Assembly (NCBI RefSeq): GCF_024127895.1
Contig: NZ_JAMYBK010000017.1
Location: 1-64,000, forward strand
Length of the DNA: 64,000 nt
Direction of reading: 5' to 3'
From: Pseudomonas guariconensis
GTDB lineage: Bacteria; Pseudomonadota; Gammaproteobacteria; Pseudomonadales; Pseudomonadaceae
The notes beneath the pieces were generated by a model. It was not told the DNA's origin and did not search any database. It saw only the letters and a program-made list of their open reading frames with translations. Positions 9,124 through 15,996 of this stretch are shown in pieces. The number at the start of each line of letters is the position of its first letter. Within the stretch, counting starts at the first letter, position 1. Both the position numbers and the translations under genes were made by a program.

Positions 9124-9339
9124 ATGGAACGCACCCTGAGTTCCGGTCTGGTTTTCGAAAACAACGCTCAAAACGCCCACGCTTCGCTGCCTCTGCGCGC
9201 TCTGTCCACCCTGCTGCTGTGGCAGCGCCGCGTTTCCAGCCGCCGTCAGCTGGCTCGCCTGGACGCCCGCCTGCTGGCCGATGCCGGTATCAGCGAGTCG
9301 CAGCGCTACGAAGAGCTGAGCAAGCCGTTCTGGCGCTGA
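9124..9339 (+). CDS. DUF1127 family small protein
   Basis: The 71-residue basic protein carries the DUF1127 signature near its C terminus: RRQLARLDARLLADAGIS at about residues 40-57, followed by a short tail ending KPFWR. DUF1127 proteins are small, often stress- or nutrient-regulated, and some act in RNA turnover or phosphate/carbon metabolism; this one has no assigned function. It is monocistronic, with a terminator 43 bp downstream and the ACTGT-motif cluster upstream. No clear AGGAG is visible before the ATG; AAGGATG (about 9110-9116) is the nearest candidate. Confidence 0.85.
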   Translation: MERTLSSGLVFENNAQNAHASLPLRALSTLLLWQRRVSSRRQLARLDARLLADAGISESQRYEELSKPFWR

Positions 9340-9381
9340 GCCTTGGTTCGCCGGGCTTGCCCGGCACCAAAGAATTCCAAG

Positions 9382-9413
9382 AACCCGCCACGGGAGACCG
9401 CGGCGGGTTTTTT
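9382..9413 (+). terminator. rho-independent terminator of the DUF1127 gene
   Basis: AACCCGCC (9382-9389) pairs with GGCGGGTT (9402-9409), with an inner CGG/CCG continuation and a GAGA loop. A run of T ends at 9413. Confidence 0.9.
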
Positions 9414-9567
9414 GTCGCTTGCTTCAGGCCAAAAGGGGCTTCCGGTGGTGCCCGCGAAAAGATCACCGCGACAGGTACAGTTTTAATAAGATCTTAAAAT
9501 TCCATAACAGTTATCACCCAACCTCACCATAAAACATCTGGAAACATCGCCGCGTGATACGCTTGGC

Positions 9568-9582
9568 TTACCAGCCTGGTAA
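9568..9582. promoter_or_regulatory. 15-bp palindrome upstream of the DUF2388 cluster
   Basis: TTACCAG-C-CTGGTAA is a perfect inverted repeat about 70 bp before the first DUF2388 start, within the 314-bp gap 9340-9653. Length and position suit a repressor operator. The binding protein is unknown. The rest of the gap holds only the upstream terminator. Confidence 0.4.
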
Positions 9583-9653
9583 ATAGACACGTACCGCGAC
9601 GAGCCGAACGAGCGTCCGATAACCAGAACCCCCTAGTGCAGGAGTCCATGACC

Positions 9654-9974
9654 ATGTCCCGTAACCACCTGTTTGTTGGCGCCGCCCTGCTGTTGGCCCT
9701 GACCGGCACCGCCAACGCCTCCAGCTTCGTCGTCACCACTGACGCGGTCGTGCGCGGTGTCGCCGCCTCCACCGACGCCACCTCCGACCTGTCTTCGTCG
9801 CTGCGTGACGACAAGATCGTCCAGGCCGCCCGTGACGACGCCGCCAGCTTCGTCGGCAGCGAAGGCAGCATCCGGGGCGCGAAGCTGGAGAGCGCCTTCA
9901 TCCATATCCGCCAGCAGATGCCGACCCTGCAGGCCAGCGACGCACAACTGGCCCAGGCCATCCTGGCGCTCTGA
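9654..9974 (+). CDS. DUF2388 secreted protein, copy 1
   Basis: The 106-residue protein has a signal peptide (LLLALTGTANAS, cleavage after about residue 20) and the DUF2388 core KIVQAARDDAASFVGSEGSIRGAKLESA followed by IR and a C-terminal AQAILAL. Start 9654 was chosen because AGGAG is 9 bp before it; ATG 9648, two codons upstream, has AGGAG only 3 bp away. It is the first of three tandem paralogues with the same core and C terminus (AxAIL). The family is known mainly from Pseudomonas and has no assigned function. The periplasmic location is inferred from the signal peptide. Confidence 0.85.
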   Translation: MSRNHLFVGAALLLALTGTANASSFVVTTDAVVRGVAASTDATSDLSSSLRDDKIVQAARDDAASFVGSEGSIRGAKLESAFIHIRQQMPTLQASDAQLAQAILAL

Positions 9975-10063
9975 GCCTTCGCCGCAACGCCCGGATACGC
10001 TGGCCCTCGTCGGCGCATCCGGGGTAGCCTTCGCCGCCCGAGTCCATCGTTTACAGAAAGTCC

Positions 10064-10357
10064 ATGCGTTATCTGTTGCCGTTGCTGTTCGCCCTCGCCG
10101 GCATGGGAAGCGCCCATGCCATGGATGTCACCACCCAGAGCCTGGTTGTCAGCGGCTACGTCACCAGCCAGGTGACCACCGCCCCGTTCGACCGCAAGCT
10201 GGTCATCCAGGCCCGCGACGACGCCGCGGCCTTCGTCGCCACCGACGGCCTGATCCGTGGCGCACGCCTGCAGGCAGCGCTGGATTCGCTGCGACGTGCC
10301 TACCCACATCACTCTGTCGGCGACCGTGAACTGGCCGAGGCCATTCTCGTCCAATGA
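10064..10357 (+). CDS. DUF2388 secreted protein, copy 2
   Basis: The 97-residue protein has a signal peptide (residues 1-18, LLFALAGMGSAHA) and the DUF2388 core KLVIQARDDAAAFVATDGLIRGARLQAAL. It is the most divergent of the three copies: it lacks the VVTTDA-type strand of copy 1 and ends AEAILVQ. It lies 89 bp after copy 1 and 36 bp before copy 3, so the three are probably co-transcribed. Tandem duplication followed by divergence is the simplest origin. Confidence 0.82.
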   Translation: MRYLLPLLFALAGMGSAHAMDVTTQSLVVSGYVTSQVTTAPFDRKLVIQARDDAAAFVATDGLIRGARLQAALDSLRRAYPHHSVGDRELAEAILVQ

Positions 10358-10393
10358 CTACACCTGACTCCCTGTATCTTTCGGAGATGCTCC

Positions 10394-10714
10394 ATGCGTA
10401 AACCGCTGATCGCCGCCATCCTCGGCATGTTGTTGCTGGCCGACCTGGCCCAGGCACGAACCCTGGTGGCCACCAGCAACATCATCGTGCGCGCCTTCGG
10501 TCGCTCGATCGATTTCACCTCGGACACCACCACCTCCATCCGCGACGCCAAGGTCGTGCAGGAAGCCCGCGACGACGCGGCCAGCTTCGTCGCCAGCCAC
10601 GGCGAAATCCGTGGTGCCCAGCTCGAGGCCGCGTTCAATGCCATTCGCCAGCGCGTCCCCGAAGCCCGCGACGCCAACGACCAGGTACTGGCCGAAGCCA
10701 TCCTGGCGCTGTGA
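10394..10714 (+). CDS. DUF2388 secreted protein, copy 3
   Basis: The 106-residue protein has a signal peptide (about residues 1-21, GMLLLADLAQA) and the DUF2388 core KVVQEARDDAASFVASHGEIRGAQLEAA, then IRQRVPEA and the C-terminal AEAILAL. GGAGATGCTCC precedes the ATG. Its TGA stop overlaps the GTG start of the next gene (GTGA), so the large DUF4105 protein is translationally coupled to it. This argues for a shared role in the envelope. Confidence 0.85.
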   Translation: MRKPLIAAILGMLLLADLAQARTLVATSNIIVRAFGRSIDFTSDTTTSIRDAKVVQEARDDAASFVASHGEIRGAQLEAAFNAIRQRVPEARDANDQVLAEAILAL

Positions 10715-12669
10715 GACGCGTGCGTGCCTGGCTGCTCGGCTGCGCCCTGACGCTGCTCGGCACGCCCGCCCTGGCCGACCTACAGCTTGAGCTGCAGGCC
10801 CAAGGGCTCGACCCACGGCAACAGCATGCCACCCAGGCCTTGCTCGACGAGGCCCTGGGCAAGCTCCCGCCGCGCTTCAAGCAGCGACTGGACCGCCGCG
10901 TCCAGGTCAGTTGGAGCGAGCGCATGCCTGCCGACGCCTACGGCCAGGCCTCGCTGGTTTCCACCCTGGAGCTGAACCGCCGCCTGCTTCCCGGGCTGGT
11001 GGACGGCAGCGCGGCCCGCGAACAGACCGGGCGCCCCCATGGCACCGTGCGCCAGGAGTTGCTGGCCACCGTGCTGCACGAACTGACCCACCTCTACGAC
11101 CGCGCCCGTCTCTGGCCCGCCGGCGAGCGCCAGCTGATCGCCCGCTGCACGCGCCAGCAGGGCAGCCTGGGCAAGGTCGGCCTGCCAGAGCAGTGCCGTG
11201 GCCAGGCCGAACGGCGCTTCACCCTCAGCGACGATCCGCGCCTGCTCGACCTGGCCGGCTGGCCGCAATACGTCGGCCGCCGTGGCGAGCGCGAGCTGCA
11301 CAACGGCCAGCTGGTGCGCAGCCCCGACAGCTACGAACTGAGCAGCCCGAAGGAGTTCATCGCGGTCAACATGGAGTACTTTCTCCTCGACCCGAGCTAC
11401 GCCTGCCGCCGCCCGGCGTTGAACCAGTACCTGCGCGAGCATTTCGCCTGGGCACCGCCACAAGCCAGTTGCGCCAAGGGCTTGCCATTCCTCAATGCCG
11501 GCAACGATTTCGCGCGCCAGCCGCTGGGCGAGATCGACCCCGAGCGGGTCTACGAGGTCGACTACCTGCTGGCCGAGGCCAACCAGAACTGGGTCAGCCG
11601 CTGGGGCCACAGCATGCTGCGCCTGGTGATCTGCGCCCCGGGCCGGCCGCGCGGCCCGGATTGCCGGCTGGACCTCGACCAACACCTGGTGCTGTCGTAC
11701 CGGGCCTTCGTCAACGACCTGCAACTGTCCAGCTGGGACGGTCTCACCGGCGCCTATCCGTCGCGACTGTTCGTCCTGCCCCTGGGCCAGGTGATCGACG
11801 AGTACACCAAGACCGAGCTGCGCAGCCTGGCCTCGATCCCGCTCAAGCTCAACCGCCAGGAGGTGGAAGGGCTGGTGCGCCAGGCCGCCGAGATGCACTG
11901 GAGCTATGACGGCAACTATTACTTCCTGTCCAACAACTGTGCGGTGGAGTCGCTGAAGCTGCTGCGCAGCGGCACTGCCAACCCGCGCCTCAACGACCTG
12001 GACAGCATCATGCCCAACGGCCTGCTGGAGGTGCTCAAGGGCCGTGGGCTGGCCGACACCAGCGTGCTCGACGACCCGCGCGAGGCCCTGCGCCTGGGTT
12101 ACCGCTTCGACTCCTACCGCGATCGCTACCAGGCCATGTTCGAGGTACTGAAGCAGCAGTTGCCGATCAAGCAGGTGAAGGTCGAGGACTGGCTCGCCCT
12201 GGACGCCAGCGAACGCGGCACCTGGTTCCAGCAGGCCAACCTGCGCACCAGCGCCGCCTTGCTCCTGCTCGAGCAAGCCAGCCTGCGCCGCCAGTTGCTG
12301 CTGGCCCAGGACGAGGTCAAGCAGCGTTACCTGAACGCCCAGGCGCTGAAGGATGGCAGCATCGCCAAGGCCAACGAGACCTTGCAGCAGATGTTGGCCA
12401 ACAGCGGCTTCCTCAGCCGCCCGGCGGAGCTGCTGGGCAGCAGCGGCTATGGCCTGCCCCAGCCGGACGAGCGCAAGCACCTGGAGCAGGTCAGCAGCGA
12501 GCGCCAGGCGCAACTGCTGCGCCTGAGTACCGATCTGGACAAGGAAGTGCGGGCCTTGCTCGAGCCTGAGCGGGCCAGGGAGATCGCCGCAGTGGAGGCC
12601 AATGTGCAGCAGATCGGCGAGCACCTGCGTGCATTGCACAAGGCGGCCGGGGGGCTGCAACTGCCCTGA
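10711..12669 (+). CDS. DUF4105-domain envelope protein with N-terminal HExxH metallopeptidase-like domain
   Basis: The 652-residue protein starts with GTG inside the preceding stop and has a signal peptide to about residue 22. Residues 25-250 hold a gluzincin-like pattern: HELTH (His123, Glu124, His127) with a downstream SPKEFIAVNMEYF segment supplying a possible Glu ligand (Glu215). Residues 280-470 match DUF4105, with RWGHSM (His300) and LSNNC (Cys410) as the Cys/His pair expected of this NlpC/P60-like family. Some DUF4105 members are reported to act in lipoprotein N-acylation; whether this one does is unknown. The C-terminal 150 residues are helical and coiled-coil-like. Confidence 0.8.
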   Translation: MRRVRAWLLGCALTLLGTPALADLQLELQAQGLDPRQQHATQALLDEALGKLPPRFKQRLDRRVQVSWSERMPADAYGQASLVSTLELNRRLLPGLVDGSAAREQTGRPHGTVRQELLATVLHELTHLYDRARLWPAGERQLIARCTRQQGSLGKVGLPEQCRGQAERRFTLSDDPRLLDLAGWPQYVGRRGERELHNGQLVRSPDSYELSSPKEFIAVNMEYFLLDPSYACRRPALNQYLREHFAWAPPQASCAKGLPFLNAGNDFARQPLGEIDPERVYEVDYLLAEANQNWVSRWGHSMLRLVICAPGRPRGPDCRLDLDQHLVLSYRAFVNDLQLSSWDGLTGAYPSRLFVLPLGQVIDEYTKTELRSLASIPLKLNRQEVEGLVRQAAEMHWSYDGNYYFLSNNCAVESLKLLRSGTANPRLNDLDSIMPNGLLEVLKGRGLADTSVLDDPREALRLGYRFDSYRDRYQAMFEVLKQQLPIKQVKVEDWLALDASERGTWFQQANLRTSAALLLLEQASLRRQLLLAQDEVKQRYLNAQALKDGSIAKANETLQQMLANSGFLSRPAELLGSSGYGLPQPDERKHLEQVSSERQAQLLRLSTDLDKEVRALLEPERAREIAAVEANVQQIGEHLRALHKAAGGLQLP

Positions 12670-12737
12670 TGGCTGGGCTGCGGAGCGTCACGGGCTGCAA
12701 AGCGGCCCCAGACTCGCAGCGCCATCCCATCAGCCGC

Positions 12738-13139
12738 CTAAAGACGCTCCTCGGTCTCCCCAGGCAAGTCCTCATCCAGGTGCAGCCAGGGCAACCGGCT
12801 GCTGGTCCAGATATGCCGATGGGCCCGCACCCGCTGCGGATGATCCAGCGTCGCCACCGTCACATCGATGCTGTCCGGGCTGTGCGAGGTCACCAGGGCC
12901 ACGTGCGCCCCGCACTGGCCACAGAAGTAACGGCTGCAGCTGGCCGGCGCCATATAGCACCTGGGCGTGCCCGCCAGCCACTGGAAGCCGGTGCGAGGCA
13001 GGGTGAGCCAGGTGACCACCAACCCGCCGCTGACCCGCCGGCAGATCGAGCAATGGCAATGGGCGACATCCGTCAGGTCACCCTCCAGGCGATAGCGCAG
13101 GGCGCCGCAATGGCAGCCGCCTTCTTGTACCTCCGGCAT
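12738..13139 (-). CDS. GFA (glutathione-dependent formaldehyde-activating)-like family protein
   Basis: The 133-residue zinc-binding protein of the GFA/CENP-V family has cysteine motifs in the usual order: GGCHCGALRYR near residue 8, AHCHCSICRRVSGG near residue 27, and RYFCGQCGAHVAL near residue 70. The start MPEVQEGGCHCGA (ATG 13139) is where the family begins; the longer frame upstream is not conserved-looking. Despite the family name, most members have no proven formaldehyde activity. It is convergent with the DUF4105 gene and divergent from the citrate transporter. Confidence 0.85.
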   Translation of the reverse strand: MPEVQEGGCHCGALRYRLEGDLTDVAHCHCSICRRVSGGLVVTWLTLPRTGFQWLAGTPRCYMAPASCSRYFCGQCGAHVALVTSHSPDSIDVTVATLDHPQRVRAHRHIWTSSRLPWLHLDEDLPGETEERL

Positions 13140-13407
13140 CGATATGACCTCCCGTCGCCTTGTCCCAGGCGAAAGCTGGCTGAAAGCTTTCGCCAATAGG
13201 ATAGCCCCACTACCGGCGACAGACCGGTCAGCCAGGGCACCCGGAACATTCCGCGCCCGGCCCAATCGACAAAAACAATGGTGATACTGATGTCTTCCTG
13301 CAACCGCCTCCTCGCCGTACCCCATCCGCTATTCCATGCGCAGCGCCTGACGCGCTGATCCGCCCGAATCGACCCGCCTTTCGACGCGCCACGCCTGGAG
13401 TACCGCC

Positions 13408-14715
13408 ATGCTGACCTTCCTCGGCTTTGCCATGGTCATCACCTTCATGTACCTGATCATGACCAAGCGCCTGTCGGCCTTGATCGCCCTGATCCTGGTA
13501 CCGATCCTGTTCGCCCTGTTCGGGGGCTTCTACAGCCATATCGGCCCGATGATGCTCGAGGGCATCAGCAAGCTTGCGCCCACCGGCGTGATGCTGATGT
13601 TCGCCATTCTCTATTTCGCCCTGATGATCGACTCCGGCCTGTTCGACCCGGCCGTGCGCAAGATCCTCAAGCTGGTCAAGGGCGACCCGCTGAAAGTCTC
13701 GGTCGGTACCGCGGCGCTGGCCCTGGTGGTCTCGCTCGACGGTGACGGCGCCACCACCTACATGATCTGCTGCGCGGCCATGCTGCCACTGTACAGCCGC
13801 CTGGGGATGAGCCCGCGGATCATGGCCGGCCTGATCATCCTGGCCGGCGGGGTGATGAACATGACCCCCTGGGGCGGCCCCACGGCCCGCGCGGCCAGCG
13901 CGCTGCACGTAGACCCGTCGGACATCTTCGTGCCAATGATCCCGGCCATGGTGTTCGGTGTCCTGGCGATCCTGGGCATCGCCTACATGTACGGCAAGCG
14001 TGAGCGGGCCCGCCTGGGCGAATTGCACCTGCCCACCGACGACATCGACCACAGCGAGATCAGCGTGTCGCAGTTCCCCGAGGCACGTCGGCCCAAGCTG
14101 ATCTGGTTCAATGGCGCCCTGACCGCCGCCCTGATGGTCGCGCTGATCGCCGGCGCGCTGCCGTTGCCGGTGCTGTTCATGATCGCCTTCAGCATCGCCA
14201 TGATCGTCAACTACCCGTGCCTGCAGCAGCAGAAGGACCGCATCGCCGCCCATGCCGGCAGCGTCCTGGCGGTCACCGGCCTGATCTTCGCCGCGGGCAT
14301 CTTCACCGGCATCCTGTCTGGCACCGGCATGGTCGAGGCCATGTCCAAGAGCCTGCTGTCGGTGATTCCCGAGGCGCTCGGGCCGTACCTGGCCGTGATC
14401 ACCGCGATCGTCAGCATGCCGTTCACCTTCTTCATGTCCAACGATGCGTTCTACTACGGCGTCCTGCCGGTCCTGTCGGAAGCGGCTAGCCACTACGGCA
14501 TCAGCCCGGTGGAGATGGCCCGTGCATCGATCGTCGGGCAACCGGTACACCTGCTGAGCCCCCTGGTACCCTCCACCTACCTGCTGGTGGCCCTGGCCGG
14601 CATCGAGTTCGGCGACCACCAGCGCTTCACCCTCAAGTGGGCAGTGCTGGTGTGCCTGTGCATAATGCTCGCCGCACTGCTCATGGGGATTTTCCCGTTG
14701 TTCAGCAGTCTGTAA
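13408..14715 (+). CDS. CitMHS-family citrate-metal:proton symporter
   Basis: The 435-residue inner-membrane protein has about 12 predicted helices. CitMHS features include MLTFLGFAMVITFMYLIMTKR at the N terminus, SLDGDGATTYMICCAAMLPLY, and the GGVMNMTPWGGPTARAASAL loop. The family imports citrate complexed with Mg or Ca. A short soluble loop lies at about residues 195-230. The preceding 268 bp holds its promoter and GAAAGCTTTC (13182-13191). It is followed after 66 bp by terC. Confidence 0.88.
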   Translation: MLTFLGFAMVITFMYLIMTKRLSALIALILVPILFALFGGFYSHIGPMMLEGISKLAPTGVMLMFAILYFALMIDSGLFDPAVRKILKLVKGDPLKVSVGTAALALVVSLDGDGATTYMICCAAMLPLYSRLGMSPRIMAGLIILAGGVMNMTPWGGPTARAASALHVDPSDIFVPMIPAMVFGVLAILGIAYMYGKRERARLGELHLPTDDIDHSEISVSQFPEARRPKLIWFNGALTAALMVALIAGALPLPVLFMIAFSIAMIVNYPCLQQQKDRIAAHAGSVLAVTGLIFAAGIFTGILSGTGMVEAMSKSLLSVIPEALGPYLAVITAIVSMPFTFFMSNDAFYYGVLPVLSEAASHYGISPVEMARASIVGQPVHLLSPLVPSTYLLVALAGIEFGDHQRFTLKWAVLVCLCIMLAALLMGIFPLFSSL

Positions 14716-14781
14716 GACAAGCCCAAACCGCGATGCGCCCCGAGCCCGGGCGCATCGCCTCTATCGTTCGAAGGAATACAC

Positions 14782-15552
14782 ATGGAATGGCTGACCAGCC
14801 CGGAAATCTGGGTTGCCTTTTTCACCCTCACGGCACTTGAGATCGTCCTCGGTATCGACAACATCATCATGATCTCGATCCTGGTCAGCCGCATGCCCAA
14901 GCACATGCAGCCACGCACCCGGATCTTCGGCCTGGCCCTGGCCATGGTCACGCGCATCCTGCTGTTGCTGTCGATTACCTGGGTGATGCGCCTGACCGAC
15001 GACCTGTTCGTCGTGCTCGAGCAGGGCATCTCCGGGCGCGACCTGATCCTGTTCTTCGGTGGCCTGTTCCTGCTGTGGAAGAGCTCCCAGGAGATCTACC
15101 ACGGCCTGGAAGGCGAGGACGAGAGCCCGGAAGCGCCCAAGGGCGCCGGTGGCCAGTTCTTCTACACCATCATCCAGATCGCCATCATCGACATCGTATT
15201 CTCCCTGGACTCGGTGATCACCGCCGTGGGCATGGTCTCCCACGTGCCGGTGATGATCGCCGCGATCATCGTCGCGGTGCTGGTGATGATGCTCTGCGCC
15301 GGCACCATCAGCGACTTCATCGACAAGCACCCGTCGCTGAAGATGCTCGCCCTGTCGTTCCTGATCGTGGTCGGTACCGTGCTGATCGCCGAATCCTTCG
15401 ACGTGCACGTGCCCAAGGGCTACGTCTACTTCGCCATGGCGTTCTCCCTGGCGGTGGAGGCGATCAACATCCGCATGCGCACGGCCATGGCGCGCAAAGA
15501 GGGCAAGGAGCACGAGCCGGTGAAACTGCGCAAGGACATCCCGGGTCAATAA
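14782..15552 (+). CDS. TerC-family integral membrane protein
   Basis: The 256-residue TerC/Alx-type membrane protein has about seven helices. Family signatures are LTALEIVLGIDNIIMISILVSRMP (residues 15-38) and the second repeat IAIIDIVFSLDSVITAVGMV, whose acidic residues inside the membrane (ExxLGIDN, DxxFSLDS) are the likely metal site. Relatives act in Mn export or in membrane metalation of secreted proteins. No yybP-ykoY riboswitch is recognisable in the 66-bp gap upstream. It is probably in one transcript with the citrate transporter. Confidence 0.88.
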   Translation: MEWLTSPEIWVAFFTLTALEIVLGIDNIIMISILVSRMPKHMQPRTRIFGLALAMVTRILLLLSITWVMRLTDDLFVVLEQGISGRDLILFFGGLFLLWKSSQEIYHGLEGEDESPEAPKGAGGQFFYTIIQIAIIDIVFSLDSVITAVGMVSHVPVMIAAIIVAVLVMMLCAGTISDFIDKHPSLKMLALSFLIVVGTVLIAESFDVHVPKGYVYFAMAFSLAVEAINIRMRTAMARKEGKEHEPVKLRKDIPGQ

Positions 15553-15575
15553 GATCAGGACGCGCAAGAAAGAAG

Positions 15576-15794
15576 GCCCTCCGGGGCTAATGTCAGTCAG
15601 TCAAGCGGCGCTTTGTCATTTTTGGGGCTACCTTGCAGCCCATCGCCGGCAAGCCGGCTCCCACAGGGACCGCGGCGACCACACATGATGCGGTTTGCAC
15701 GGACAGTGTGGGAGCCGGCTTGCCGGCGATGGGGCGCGAAGCGGCCCCAAATGACAACTGAACGTCTTAACTGACCGGCATTGCCCTCCGGGGC
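15576..15794. repeat. REP doublet (REPIN-like) inserted in a terminator, with 12-bp flanking duplication
   Basis: GCCCTCCGGGGC occurs at 15576-15587 and again at 15783-15794. Removing one copy and the 195 bp between them restores a perfect terminator, GAAAGAAGGCCC then TCCG then GGGCCTTCTTTC. The insert carries two head-to-head REPs (15638-15667 and 15707-15734) and has imperfect inverted ends (AATGTCAGTCAGT at 15589 against AATGCCGGTCAGTT read inward from 15782), plus a second inverted pair TTGTCATTT...AAATGACAA. This is the structure of a mobilised REPIN. Confidence 0.7.
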
Positions 15795-15916
15795 CTTCTT
15801 TCATTCATGCCCGCCACAGGGCTTGTAGCAGTGGGCCGGGGCCCGCGACGAAATGTTTCAAATATGTTTCAGCCATGCCAAGCTGGCGGCAAGTCCGCAA
15901 AACAACTAAAGCTTGA

Positions 15917-15971
15917 GTGAGCACGGGGCAAACCCGCCTCACGGCTTCACCCGTTGGCCCCATGCTGGGGC
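15917..15971 (+). other. structured leader upstream of the Na/Pi cotransporter gene
   Basis: The remaining part of the 444-bp gap 15553-15996 holds two hairpins just before the start codon: GTGAG-CA-CGGG...CCCG-C-CTCAC (15917-15942) and GCCCC-ATGCT-GGGGC (15957-15971). They lie between a candidate promoter region and the AGGGGGG ribosome binding site. I do not recognise a known riboswitch class. Confidence 0.4.
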
Positions 15972-15996
15972 GAAGGCATTAGGGGGGCCTCGAAAC

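Noticed and set aside
14716..14781. yybP-ykoY manganese riboswitch before terC
   Set aside because: The 66-bp gap is too short and has none of the conserved loop motifs.
15913..15996. TTG start giving a 580-residue Na/Pi cotransporter
   Set aside because: The extra 28 residues are polar and lie in hairpins. ATG 15997 has a G-rich ribosome binding site and begins the first membrane helix.
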